Shown: positions 44,963-53,902, numbered from the stretch's first letter. The stretch is 64,000 bases of DNA from Paenarthrobacter sp. PH39-S1 (GCF_030063245.1 NZ_JASISR010000016.1:42570-106569); one strand, 5' to 3'. Numbers and translations are program-made. The notes: generated from the sequence alone by a model not told the origin.

Positions 44963-45990
44963 CTGGCGCTCTGAATAGCTGGCGTTTGAAATGGCAGTCG
45001 AACCGGGAGGAAGGTGCTGATCTGGAACCTTACCGTGGCCACGGTGCGTTCATCGAGCGCAGCCACCCGATCTTGCAGTTGCGCCGGAACAAGATGATGT
45101 CCCGCTGGTCCCATCAGCGCCGCGCGCGCCACATCATCCCGGGTCAATTCCAGTGTGTACTCAAGATCACTGGCTGCCCCGGCGCTGAAGAAACCGGACA
45201 GCGATGCCTGCAGCCCGATCTGTTTGTCCCCTTGAATGCCAAGCATCCCGGTCACTTCGGCTATCTCGGCCAGATGCCCGGGTAACGGCGTGACGACGAC
45301 AAGTTTCCCGTCCGGTTGCAGAATCCGGGCAAACTCGGCGGGATTGCGGGGTGCGAAGACCACGACGACGGCGGCGGCCGTGGCGGCAGCGATCGGGAGC
45401 GGCTGCCACACATCCCAGACCAGATTCACCGTGTCCGGGTTGGCGCGGGCGGCACGCCGAAGTGCGTATTTGGAAATATCCAGCCCGATCGACGAGACCG
45501 CGACCGTAGTATTGTCCGCTGCACGATGGAGTTGCCGCAGGTAGTACCCGGTGCCGGTTCCGGCGTCCACCACTAGTTGATCATTTTCCAGCCCGTCCAG
45601 CACCGTATCGGCCAGCTGCTCTGCCAGCGGCAGATAATGGCCGGCTGTCAGAAACCCATCCCGCGCCGCCACCATTTCCGAGGTGTCCGGGATGAAGCGG
45701 GTTCCTGGCCCCGTCAGCAGGTTGACGTAGCCCTGCCGCGCGATGTCGAAGCTGTGGCCGGAGTCGCAGACCAGCGCTGTGGCCCGCTCCACGGGCTTCG
45801 CCGATGGTTCGGCATCCGCAGGGCCAGTCACAGTATCTGAGAGAACACCCGAGACAGTAGACGGCGAGTCCGCCCCAGCGGATGGGACCGTCTGGACAGG
45901 GTTGGCCGGCACCCCCCTACAAGCGGGTAAGGCAAGGAAAGAGCCGGCACAGAGGGGACATAGCAAGGCGGCGACGGCGGAGGGATACAT
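44959..45990 (-). CDS. RlmA-type 23S rRNA (guanine-N1) methyltransferase
   Basis: A 343-residue SAM-dependent methyltransferase. The N-terminal zinc-binding part starts ALLCPLCAGSF (Cys 11 and 14), and the second ligand pair is CDSGHSFD (about 75-82), followed by RQGYVNLL as in RlmA/TlrB enzymes that modify G745/G748. Between the pairs is a roughly 45-residue Ser/Ala/Pro-rich insert not expected in the family. The Rossmann core reads VVDAGTGTGYYLRQL (about 140-155) and LVWDVWQPLPI. In TlrB relatives this modification affects macrolide resistance; that role is not shown here. Confidence 0.85.
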   Translation of the reverse strand: MYPSAVAALLCPLCAGSFLALPACRGVPANPVQTVPSAGADSPSTVSGVLSDTVTGPADAEPSAKPVERATALVCDSGHSFDIARQGYVNLLTGPGTRFIPDTSEMVAARDGFLTAGHYLPLAEQLADTVLDGLENDQLVVDAGTGTGYYLRQLHRAADNTTVAVSSIGLDISKYALRRAARANPDTVNLVWDVWQPLPIAAATAAAVVVVFAPRNPAEFARILQPDGKLVVVTPLPGHLAEIAEVTGMLGIQGDKQIGLQASLSGFFSAGAASDLEYTLELTRDDVARAALMGPAGHHLVPAQLQDRVAALDERTVATVRFQISTFLPVRLPFQTPAIQSAS

Positions 45991-46345
45991 AGCTTTATCC
46001 TAAAGGGACTCCCGCCGCCGCCCTCCGACGATAAAAACACCCCGCCGCCCCCATCGATGTCGCATCTAAGGCCGTCTCGGGCCGCAACATGGGCCTTCTC
46101 GGGCCGCAACATGGGCCTTCAACGCGGCATCGATGAGTGAGCGAAGCGCCGGTGGACTGTCCGGGATACGATCCAGGGGGCTGCTCTGGTAGGTCAGTCC
46201 GGACGCCCACGCTCGGCGTCGATCTTGGCGGATAACCTGTGGCCGCCGAACAGAAAAAGATATTGGCAAAGCTCGGTTGAAGCCTGCATCAACCGCCATC
46301 GCTTAACGCAAACGGGTCTCGTGCCAGCGGGGGTCTTGGTTGGTC
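45991..46345. other. Intergenic with a 22-bp direct repeat
   Basis: No gene seen. Contains two perfect 22-bp copies starting TCTCGGGCCGCAACATGG at 46075-46096 and 46097-46118. Confidence 0.5.
46075..46118. repeat. 22-bp perfect tandem duplication
   Basis: Two adjacent identical copies (46075-46096 and 46097-46118) in the non-coding gap between the methyltransferase and cupin genes. It looks like a slippage product; no function is evident. Confidence 0.85.
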
Positions 46346-46702
46346 TTAGCTGGTTGGGCCACCGGACTGCTGTCCCAGTTTCGCCACCGTCAGGACGACG
46401 ACGGAATCCTCCACCGCTTGCAGCGCATGCCGCCCCTCGGGCATGGTGAGCAGGTCTCCGGCCGAGCCGGTGCATTCGGAGACACCCGCGGTCAGCAGTA
46501 CCCGGCCGGAGAACACATAAACGGTCGCTTCACCAGGGTTGGCATGTTCGCTCAAGGCCGCTCCCGCTCGCAACGCGATCATGGTCTGGCGGAGGATCCG
46601 CTCATGGCCGCCGTAGACGGTTTCAGCGCTCCGGCCGCTGGAGCTCTGAAGGGCAATGTCCAGCTGATGCCTCGCCAGTGCGGTCAGTGATGTCTTCTGC
46701 AC
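46346..46702 (-). CDS. Cupin-domain protein
   Basis: A 118-residue single cupin. Residues ALRAGAALSEHANPGEATVYVFSGRVLL (about 43-70) form motif 1 with one His and a Glu, and AGDLLTMPEGRHALQAVEDSVVVLTV (about 81-106) forms motif 2 with a His. The metal set is partly altered (HANPGE instead of HxH), so metal binding is uncertain. Proteins of this type bind small ligands or act as minor regulators. It stands alone beside the Tn3 remnant. Confidence 0.8.
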   Translation of the reverse strand: MQKTSLTALARHQLDIALQSSSGRSAETVYGGHERILRQTMIALRAGAALSEHANPGEATVYVFSGRVLLTAGVSECTGSAGDLLTMPEGRHALQAVEDSVVVLTVAKLGQQSGGPTS

Positions 46703-46828
46703 AATTTTTCTCCCTTGTCGTTACCGTACGATCTACTGGCTACGGTGCGAAAAGCACAGCAGGTTTTGAACACTTCGTTGAAGCGCATTCCGCTGAATCG
46801 CACCCCGTTTTGGACTACCGCCTTCATT

Positions 46829-46866
46829 GGGGTCTGACCTGTAGCGGAACAGTGGTTAGCGCTAAG
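46829..46866. mobile_element. Tn3-type 38-bp terminal inverted repeat
   Basis: A 38-base sequence beginning GGGGTCTGAC, with AGCGGAAC in the middle and GCGCTAAG at its end, matches the layout and both ends of the classical Tn3 terminal repeat. It points inward to the transposase remnant that starts 28 bases further right. No partner repeat was found. Confidence 0.7.
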
Positions 46867-46894
46867 CCTTCGGGGTTGGCTTTAGATTGGTGTC

Positions 46895-47225
46895 ATGCCA
46901 GTTGATTTTCTCATTGATTATCAGGTAGCGGTGTATGGCCAGTTTCGCTGGTCCGGTTTCGCGGGCTGAGCTGGAGGGGTTTTTTAAGGACGTTTCTTGA
47001 CGATCCAGTGGCTACCGGGGTCGGTTGCGGTTTCCGTGGCAACGCAACTCGGGATGGTCGACGGTTCTGCGCTGGGGGAGTTATGCAGAGCGGTCGAAGA
47101 CGCCGTACGAGCACCGGTGGGAGATTGCTCAGGCCAATGGGTATATCGGTGGCTGTCTGTGCCCGGGACTGCCGCCGAATTCAGGAGTTTCCCCGCTCCA
47201 ATGCCAGGGTGCCGCCTAAGGCACC
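46895..47225 (+). pseudogene. 5' remnant of a Tn3-family transposase (DUF4158)
   Basis: The ATG at 46895 opens MPVDFLIDYQVAVYGQFRWSG, then stops. The homology-like signal continues in other frames: AELEGFF, VAVSVATQLGMVDGSAL, then YAERSKTPYEHRWEIAQANGYI. This order resembles the N-terminal DUF4158 domain of Tn3 transposases (family knowledge). At least two frame changes and a stop are present, and nothing of the catalytic DDE part remains. The decayed end abuts kdpE. Confidence 0.65.
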
Positions 47226-47274
47226 CGGCTCGATCACTCAGACACGCTCCGCTGCTCCTGTCCGGGCGGGTTCG

Positions 47275-47949
47275 CTATCGTTCGAAGCGGTATCCGCGCC
47301 CGGGCTCGGTGATGAGGTGCGCGGGGTGGGCGGGGTCCGGTTCGAGTTTCCGCCTCAGTTGGCCGATGTAGACGCGCAGATATTGGGATTCGCTGGCGTA
47401 TGCGTTTCCCCATACGTGGGCGAGGATCTCCTGCTGACTGACAAGGCGGCCCGGGTTCCGGGCGAGGAGTTCAAGGATGTTCCATTCGGTGGGTGTGAGG
47501 CGGACGTTCTCTGTGCCGCGGCGGGCAACCTGGTTTGCCAGGTCAACGGTGAAGTGTGCTGTTTTGACCTCGGGCAGGTCGGGGCTTTGGGCTCTGGCCC
47601 GCGATGCGGCCCTGACCCGGGCCAGGAGTTCGTCGATAATGAAGGGTTTGGTGACGTAGTCGTTGGCTCCGGCGTCGAGTGCCTGGACCTTCTCTCGGGA
47701 GCTGTGCCGGGCGGAGAGCACGATGATTGGTGTGCTGGTCCAGCCGCGCAGGCCGCGGATGACGTCCATGCCGTCGATGTCCGGGAGCCCCAGGTCCAGG
47801 ATGATGATGTCCGCCGGTGTCCGTGCAGCAGTCTTCAGCGCCGTGGCGCCGTCGGCGGCGGTGATGACCGTGTAACCGTGGGCACGGAAGTTGATCTCGA
47901 GGGCGCGCAGAAGAGGCCGTTCGTCGTCGACAATCAAGACGGTGCTCAT
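47275..47949 (-). CDS. kdpE: Response regulator KdpE
   Basis: A 224-residue OmpR-family regulator. The receiver domain has TVLIVDDERPLLRAL (acidic pair), IIILDLGLPDIDGMDV (phospho-acceptor Asp at about 52) and FIIDELLARVR after the Lys. The winged-helix DNA-binding domain reads VRLTPTEWNILELLARNPGRLVSQQEILAHVWG and SQYLRVYIGQLRRKLEPDP. It overlaps kdpD by 4 bases and is the last gene of the operon. In intact systems it activates kdpFABC at low potassium; here the transporter genes it should serve are broken. Confidence 0.95.
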   Translation of the reverse strand: MSTVLIVDDERPLLRALEINFRAHGYTVITAADGATALKTAARTPADIIILDLGLPDIDGMDVIRGLRGWTSTPIIVLSARHSSREKVQALDAGANDYVTKPFIIDELLARVRAASRARAQSPDLPEVKTAHFTVDLANQVARRGTENVRLTPTEWNILELLARNPGRLVSQQEILAHVWGNAYASESQYLRVYIGQLRRKLEPDPAHPAHLITEPGRGYRFER

Positions 47950-50621
47950 GCTCGGGGTTCTTCTCGTTGGGCGGAAAGACCTTCCGAGGGCAGCCGTCGG
48001 AGGAGCATGGATTGGGGCACCGCCGCGGCGGTACTTGGGAACGGGGGCTGCTCGGTACCGGTGGACAGGGGCATCCGGATGATCATTGTGAGGCCTCCTC
48101 CAGGGGTTTGCTCCGCAGTGAGGGTGCCGCCCATGGCTTCGGTGAAGCCTTTGGCGACGGCCAGGCCGAGCCCGATGCCGGTGGCCGAAGGGTTGTCGTT
48201 GAGCCGCTGGAAGGGGTTGAACATGGCGAGGGTTTTTTCGGAGTCGACGCCCTGCCCGTGATCGATGATGCGCAGTTCGCTGGCGGGTTGGCCGTGGATG
48301 GTGGCCTCCCCTTCGCCGCCGACGACGCCGACGATCGCGATGTCCGATTCGGGGGCGTATTTGACGGCGTTTTCGGTGATGTTGGCGATGACCCGTTCCA
48401 GCATTCCGGGATCGGCGTCGACAGGCGGCATGTTTGCGGGCAGGTCGATCCTGACGCGGTCAGGCGGGATGCCTTGGAGGGATGCCGGCAGGATGTCGGG
48501 CCAGTGGAGCGGCTGCAGGAGGGGCGTGACGGAGTCGCTGGTGATGCGGGACATGTCCAGCAGGTTCCCCACCAGAAGGTCGAGCCGGTCGGAGTAGTTC
48601 CCGATGGTGGCCAGCAGCTCCTCCTGTTCGTCCGGGCTGAATCTGACGTTGTGCTGGCGCAGGCTGCTGACGCCGAGCTTGATCCCTGCCAGCGGTGTGC
48701 GCAGGTCGTGGGAGACGGCGCGGAGGATCGAGGTCCGCATCTTGTTGCCCTCGGCCAGCCGGAGATTGTCGCGGTTGCTTGCGACCAGCTGCTGTCGGGC
48801 GCGCATGGCCGTGACCTGAGCGCCGAATGCAGCGAGGAGCCGGCGTTCGCCGGCGGAGAGGGTCCGGCCACCGAGGACCAGTGCGGTGTCCGGATCAATC
48901 TCCTCCACGGTCTGGCCGTTGTTGGGTGAGGCTGGCACCGGTCCGCCGGATGCTGCTGCCAGCCGCCAGGGGGCCGGGCTGGTATTCCGTGGGTGGTTCC
49001 GGTTGGCGGTGCTCCCTACGGGCGGCGGGTCGACCTCGTTGGTGCGGGTGAACAGGGCGGCGCTTTGGACCTGGAAGACCTCCCGGGCCTGCTCAAGGAG
49101 AGGCTGCAGGGAGTCGTCGGTGGCCATGGCCATACGGGTCAGTTCGCTGAGGGTGGTGGCTTCGGCCCGCGCCCGCGCTGCCTCTTGGGCGCGCCGGGCG
49201 GAGGCGTCGACGATCACCGCGACCACCGCTGAGACTGCCGTGAAGACGACGAGTGCGACGATCGTCTGAGGATCGTTGATGGTGAGTGTGCCTTTGGGGT
49301 CGGTCATGAAATAGTTCAGCAGCAGGCTGGACCACAGGGCTGCCAGGACCGCAGGGCGCAGGCCTCCGATCAGCGCTACGGTGACGGCACCCGCGAGCTG
49401 GATAAGGGCTCCGGTGGTGAGGCTTAGGCCGGGCTGCAGGTTCAGTACGAGCTGTGTCAGGGCCGGCAGCAGGATGGCGAGCAGCAGGCCGATGATGATC
49501 CTGCGGCGGCTCAGGTTACGGGGCCGGGGCCCGCTTCCGCCTGGGGTGGTGACGGAATGGGAGACCATGTGAACATCGATGTCTCCGGAGTCACGGACCA
49601 CCTTGGATCCGACGCCGGCAATGAGTCGTCCCAGTCCGCGGCGGCGTGAGACACCGATGACGATCTGGGTGGCGTTAACGTCCCGGGCGAACTCCAGAAG
49701 CGACACCGCCGGCTCTTCTCCGGCGACCACATGGTAGCTGCCTCCGAGATCTGTGATGAGGCGTTTTTGCGCTTCCAAGGCCGCAGGAGATTCTTCCATG
49801 ACGCCGTCGGAGGGGCGGACGTGCAGGGCCAGCAGATCGCCACCGCTGACGCGGGTGAGGATCCGCGCGGCGCGGCGGATCAGCAGTTCTCCCTCCGGTC
49901 CGCCGGTCAGTCCGACGACGACGCGTTCGCGCGCTGGCCAGCTGGCGCTGATGCCCTGGGCGGCGCGGTAACGGGCGAGGCCTTCATCGACGCGGTCGGC
50001 GAGCCACAGCAAAGCCAGTTCCCGGAGGGCGGTGAGGTTTCCGAGGCGGAAGTAGTTGGCCAGCGCCGCGTCTACCTTTTCCGGGGCGTAGATTTTGCCG
50101 GCCCCGAGGCGCTGGCGCAGCAGCTCCGGGGTGATGTCGACAAGTTCAATCTGGTCCGCGCGCCTAACCACCTCATCGGGAACGGTTTCGGCCTGCCGGA
50201 CGTCGGTAATGGCGCTGACGACATCACCGAGGGAGGCCAGGTGCTGGATGTTCACGGTGGACAGGACGTTGATTCCCGCGGCGAGTAGCTCCTCGATGTC
50301 CTGCCACCTCTTCGCGTTCCTGCTGCCAGGGATATTGGAATGGGCATATTCATCAATGACCGCGGTCGCCGGCCGGCGCTCCAGGACCGCGTCGATGTCC
50401 ATTTCCTCGAAGTCAGACCCGCGGTAGTGGATGGTCTTCGAAGACACGGGTTCCAGTCCCGTCAGCAGCGCCGCCGTGTCCGGGCGTCCGTGGTGCATGG
50501 CGAAACCGACCACCACGTCCTCCCCGAGGGATACCAGCCGGTGGGCTTCTTCGAGCAGGTCGAAGGTCTTTCCGACCCCAGGGGCTGCGCCCAGGAATAT
50601 CCGCAGGTATCCTCGTGCCAT
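47946..50621 (-). CDS. kdpD: Sensor histidine kinase KdpD
   Basis: An 891-residue sensor, full length and uninterrupted. The N-terminal KdpD domain has Walker A GAAPGVGKTFDLL (about 11-23) and VIDEYAHSNIPG; a universal-stress-like domain follows (about 235-360). The DUF4118 membrane part has four helices (about 378-475). HisKA has the H box LRAVSHDLRTPLAG (His at about 660), and HATPase has NITENAVKYAPES and GIGLGLAVAKGF. The start MARGYLRIFLG corresponds to the usual GRLRIYLG motif, perhaps with a slightly short N-terminus. Why it is kept while the transporter is lost is a question. Confidence 0.94.
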   Translation of the reverse strand: MARGYLRIFLGAAPGVGKTFDLLEEAHRLVSLGEDVVVGFAMHHGRPDTAALLTGLEPVSSKTIHYRGSDFEEMDIDAVLERRPATAVIDEYAHSNIPGSRNAKRWQDIEELLAAGINVLSTVNIQHLASLGDVVSAITDVRQAETVPDEVVRRADQIELVDITPELLRQRLGAGKIYAPEKVDAALANYFRLGNLTALRELALLWLADRVDEGLARYRAAQGISASWPARERVVVGLTGGPEGELLIRRAARILTRVSGGDLLALHVRPSDGVMEESPAALEAQKRLITDLGGSYHVVAGEEPAVSLLEFARDVNATQIVIGVSRRRGLGRLIAGVGSKVVRDSGDIDVHMVSHSVTTPGGSGPRPRNLSRRRIIIGLLLAILLPALTQLVLNLQPGLSLTTGALIQLAGAVTVALIGGLRPAVLAALWSSLLLNYFMTDPKGTLTINDPQTIVALVVFTAVSAVVAVIVDASARRAQEAARARAEATTLSELTRMAMATDDSLQPLLEQAREVFQVQSAALFTRTNEVDPPPVGSTANRNHPRNTSPAPWRLAAASGGPVPASPNNGQTVEEIDPDTALVLGGRTLSAGERRLLAAFGAQVTAMRARQQLVASNRDNLRLAEGNKMRTSILRAVSHDLRTPLAGIKLGVSSLRQHNVRFSPDEQEELLATIGNYSDRLDLLVGNLLDMSRITSDSVTPLLQPLHWPDILPASLQGIPPDRVRIDLPANMPPVDADPGMLERVIANITENAVKYAPESDIAIVGVVGGEGEATIHGQPASELRIIDHGQGVDSEKTLAMFNPFQRLNDNPSATGIGLGLAVAKGFTEAMGGTLTAEQTPGGGLTMIIRMPLSTGTEQPPFPSTAAAVPQSMLLRRLPSEGLSAQREEPRA

Positions 50622-50652
50622 ATACCGATCCTTTCAGGTCTTGTGCGCGCGT

Positions 50653-51432
50653 CTAGCCTTTTGCGGCGGCGAGGTCCAGATTCAGGGATGTCACGTTGAC
50701 GGAAGCCTGGCCAGGAAAGGCCGCCAGTCCATTGGAGGTGTTTTTCTGTACCAGCGCCCTGACGGTGTCCTGTGAGAGTCCGCGTTCCCTGGCGGCTCTG
50801 GGGATCTGCAGTTGCGCGTAGGCGACGGAGACGTCCGGGTCCAGCCCGGATCCGCTGGCCGTGACAGCATCGGCGGGGCCGTAGGTGATGGTGCCCGTCT
50901 TGTCCAGCAGCAGGGTGGTGATGTCCCCGGCCGTTTCCACGGCCCGGCCCGAGGTGGCCAGGACGTTGTGCTGCACCAGACGGTCCATCCCGGCGATGTC
51001 GATGGCAGGGACCAGGGCGCCGATGGTCGTCGGGATCAGGCACACCAGCAGGGCCACCAGGACGATCGGGGAGGGCAGCGCGCCGGCCAGTGCGGCGAAG
51101 GGGGCCAGGGCCATGGTCACGACCATGAAGACGATGGTCAGGGACACGAGCAGGACGTGGAGGGCGATCTCGTTCGGTGTCTTTTGCCTCACGGCGCCTT
51201 CAACGAGTTTGATCATCCGGTCGATGAAGGTTTCCCCGGGCTGGGTGGAGATCCTGAGGGAGATCCGGTCCGAGAGGACCTTCGTGCCGCCGGTCACGGA
51301 GGAGCGGTCCCCGCCGGATTCGCGGATCACGGGAGCGGATTCGCCGGTGATGGCGGATTCGTCCACGCTGGCCAGGGCGTTGCCCTCGGCGCGGGTGCGA
51401 ATAGAGGCAAGCAGGCGGGTTGTGCTCATCAT
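50653..51432 (-). pseudogene. Deleted kdpB fused in frame to the end of kdpC
   Basis: A 259-residue open frame joins two broken genes. It starts [19 protein letters not shown], then jumps to [22 protein letters not shown], so the first membrane helices of KdpB are gone. It continues through [11 protein letters not shown] and [11 protein letters not shown] to [10 protein letters not shown] (phosphorylation Asp). Near 50883 it changes directly into Kdp[26 protein letters not shown] to the normal end. The P/N domains of KdpB and about half of KdpC are missing. Its ATG overlaps the kdpA stop. It cannot be a working P-type ATPase subunit; whether a protein is made is unknown. Confidence 0.88.
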
Positions 51433-52991
51433 GCCAGTCCTTCTGCGAGGGGCCCCAGAGCCAGGGCCGGGAAATACGTCAATGCGGTCAGGATGAGGGT
51501 CACGGCGAGTAGCAGTGAACCGAACTCCCAGCCGTGGGTCGGGAGTGTACCTGCCGTTGCCGGGACGTGCCGTTGCCGGGACGTGCCTCTGCCGGGCCAG
51601 GGAGCCGGCCAGCGCCAGGACCAAGGCCATCGGCAGGAACCGCCCCAACAGCATCGCCGCGGCCAGGAGCGTGGCCATGGCCGGGCCGGAGGTGGTGATT
51701 CCGCCGAACGCGGAGCCGTTGTTGTTCGCCGCGGAGGTGAAGGCGTACAGCAAGCTTCATCTCGGCCGGCCCGATTTTCTTGCCCAGGAACTCCGGCGTG
51801 CGCCCGACCATGAGTCCGGCAATGAACACGGCGATGATCGCCAGCACGAGCATCCCGTACAGCCCGGACCCGGTCCCGCCGGGTGCCACTTCGCCGAGCA
51901 TCATGTCCAGCATGGCCACGCCGCCAGCCAGTGGCGGCAGCGAATCGTGGGCCACGTTCACGGCACCCGTGGAGGTCAGCGTGGTGGACGAGGCGTAGAG
52001 GGCGCTGGCGGGGGGCGCCGAAGCGCTGCTCGAATCCTTCCCCCAGTCCGCCGGCAGCCGCCGTCGCGGTTCCCGCCCCGATGGCGACGCTCGCGCCCAT
52101 GAGCACGACGGCCGTCAGCCACAGCGTGCCCATGACGGCGGCAACGGTGTGTCCCTGCCGCTGGTCACCGACCATCCGTCCGTACGTGTAGGGCAGAGCG
52201 GAGGGGATCAGCAGCAGCAGGAAGACCTGGAAGAGACTGATGAAGATGTTCGGGTTTTCAAACGGGTGCGCGGAATTGGCGTTGAAGTAGCCGCCGCCGT
52301 TCGTTCCCACGATCTTGATGGCCTCCTGCGAAGCCACAGGGCCACCCGGAATTGTCTGCCGGACACCCATCGCCTGGTTGACGACATCGGTGCTCCAGAA
52401 GTTCTGCACCACACCCGAGAGCACCATGGCTACGGCGGCGACCGCGGCCAGGGGCAGGAGAATGCGGAAGGACGCACGGGCCAGGTCGACCCAGAAATTG
52501 CCGATCCAGTCTGTGGCGGTCCGGGCCAGCCCGCGGATGAGGGCGATGACGACGATGATGCCGACGGCGGCAGAGAGGAAGTTCTGCACCACCAGCAGGC
52601 ACATCTGCACGAAAATCCCCACCGTGCTCTCAGGGACGTACGTCTGCCAGTTGGTGTTGGTGACAAAAGACACCGCAGTGTGCATGGCCACCCACGGATC
52701 AACCCCGCTGAGCCCGTTGCGGCCGGGGATCAGGCCCAGGAGCCGCTGGAGTGCGAAGACCGCCGCGATGGAGACCGCCGAGAAGGCCAGGACACTGCGC
52801 ACATATACCGGCCAACGCTGGTCCGCTGCATAGTCGACCCCTGCCAAGCGGTAGAACACGCGCCCAGCTCGGCTGTTCCGTTCGCCGGTGAACACGCGGG
52901 CCATGTACAGCCCAAGCGGCTTGTGCGCTGCCACCAGCAGGACCAGGAGAACGGCGATCTGTGTCAGGAACGAGACGGTGCTGAAACCCAC
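51429..52991 (-). pseudogene. kdpA: kdpA with three frame-disrupting lesions
   Basis: The potassium-channel subunit reads well for the first 320 residues (HTAVSFVTNTNWQTY and VGTNGGGYFNANSAHPFENP are selectivity-filter loops). Then: (1) an extra base in a G6 run at 52010-52015 shifts the frame; (2) around 51755 roughly 40 codons are deleted between EMKL and [15 protein letters not shown], again with a shift; (3) a 16-bp tandem duplication at 51547-51594 makes a third shift. The remaining segments ([40 protein letters not shown]) are recognisable in other frames. A GTG start is 5 bases after kdpF. Confidence 0.88.
51547..51594. repeat. 16-bp tandem repeat within kdpA
   Basis: Three head-to-tail 16-base units (51547-51562, 51563-51578, 51579-51594). 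Neighbouring units differ at only two bases. Since 16 is not a multiple of 3, an added copy explains one of the kdpA frameshifts. Confidence 0.8.
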
Positions 52992-52995
52992 CAGG

Positions 52996-53094
52996 TCACC
53001 ACCGTTCCGGACGGATCAGGGCGGCGAGCAGGTAGCCCAGCAGCCCGATGGCCGCCACGGTCAGAACCGCCCACATCACGGCGTCGAAGCTCAT
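52996..53094 (-). CDS. kdpF: KdpF small subunit
   Basis: A 32-residue single-span peptide, MSFDAVMWAVLTVAAIGLL then GYLLAALIRPERW, matching the size and C-terminal Pro-Glu-Arg end of KdpF, which stabilises the KdpABC complex. It directly precedes kdpA and its ATG overlaps the stop of an even smaller frame upstream. Confidence 0.85.
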   Translation of the reverse strand: MSFDAVMWAVLTVAAIGLLGYLLAALIRPERW

Positions 53095-53186
53095 GGCTTC
53101 TCCACCACGGACTCAAGCAGCTTGGCAGCCCACATCACCGCACCCATGGAGACGGCATCGGCTGCAATGACCACAAGATCGGCCAT
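53091..53186 (-). CDS. Tiny frame coupled to kdpF
   Basis: A 31-codon frame, MADLVVIAADAVSMGAVMWA then AKLLESVVEKP, with AAAGG before the ATG and an ATGA overlap with kdpF. It has an apolar, Ala-rich centre. It may be a leader peptide or an extra small subunit. I do not recognise it. Confidence 0.5.
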   Translation of the reverse strand: MADLVVIAADAVSMGAVMWAAKLLESVVEKP

Positions 53187-53278
53187 TACGACTGCCTTTC
53201 ATGCTGTCCGGACGGCGGCCCCGACAGATCCTTCTAATGGCGACGGGGAGGTCAAGCCCCCGGCAGGGAAGGGACCGG
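53187..53278 (-). promoter_or_regulatory. Upstream region of the kdp operon
   Basis: Contains TTGACC (complement of 53250-53255) upstream of the tiny frame and kdpF. A -10 box at standard spacing is not clear, as expected for a KdpE-activated promoter. Confidence 0.3.
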
Positions 53279-53902
53279 CTACGGGGCGCAGGTTTCCCGG
53301 TACACCAGAAAATGCCGGTCCGTCAGTGCAAGAGGGCTCCGGTGCTGGCGGATCGGCCGATAGAAGTGTCCGTAGGGGTCGCGCACGACCGCATTCGACA
53401 GGTCGCCTTCTTTGAGAAGCTGTGCGCCGGCTTCGCGAAGAGTTTCAACGTGAAATTTCCGACGGTGCAGTTGAACGCTCCAATTGCCGTCGCCGGCGGC
53501 CGCCGCCGTTAGTACTTCAAAGAGCGCGGCCAGGAAGCCGGCGTCGCTGGGCGGCGCGTTCCGGATGAGCGGATACTTGCGGGGCTGATCCTGTTGGGCT
53601 TCGGCCCAGGCGTGGCGGAGCCAGACAAGGTCCGCCTTGCCCATCGATGCTCCGAGGATGACCCCGCCCCGTTCGTCGGCAAACAGCGGGTAGTTGTTGC
53701 CCGCCCGGTCCACGATGCACTGCGCCTGGCCCGAGTATTCGAAGCTCCTGGCCACGGCGGTGGCCGAGGGGGCGTATTCGAACGTCCCGCCATCGACCGT
53801 GATGAAATCGCGGCCCCCTTCCGCGCGCGTCCCGGTGTCGAAATTATCCGGTACCGGCAGCCAAGGGTCAGTCGGCCACAATGACTTGATCAGCTGGAAC
53901 AT
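53279..53902 (-). CDS. Uncharacterised protein next to kdp
   Basis: A 207-residue soluble protein without signal peptide or membrane helix. It begins MFQLIKSLWPTDPWLPVPDNF and contains FEYSGQAQCIVDRAGNNYPLFADERGGVIL, DLVWLRHAWAEAQQ and a C-terminal DPYGHFYRPIRQHRSPLALTDRHFLVYRE. The composition and codon pattern are those of a real gene. I do not recognise a family. It is transcribed in the kdp direction and ends 92 bases before the tiny kdp-coupled frame, so it could be the operon's first gene. Confidence 0.7.
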   Translation of the reverse strand: MFQLIKSLWPTDPWLPVPDNFDTGTRAEGGRDFITVDGGTFEYAPSATAVARSFEYSGQAQCIVDRAGNNYPLFADERGGVILGASMGKADLVWLRHAWAEAQQDQPRKYPLIRNAPPSDAGFLAALFEVLTAAAAGDGNWSVQLHRRKFHVETLREAGAQLLKEGDLSNAVVRDPYGHFYRPIRQHRSPLALTDRHFLVYRETCAP

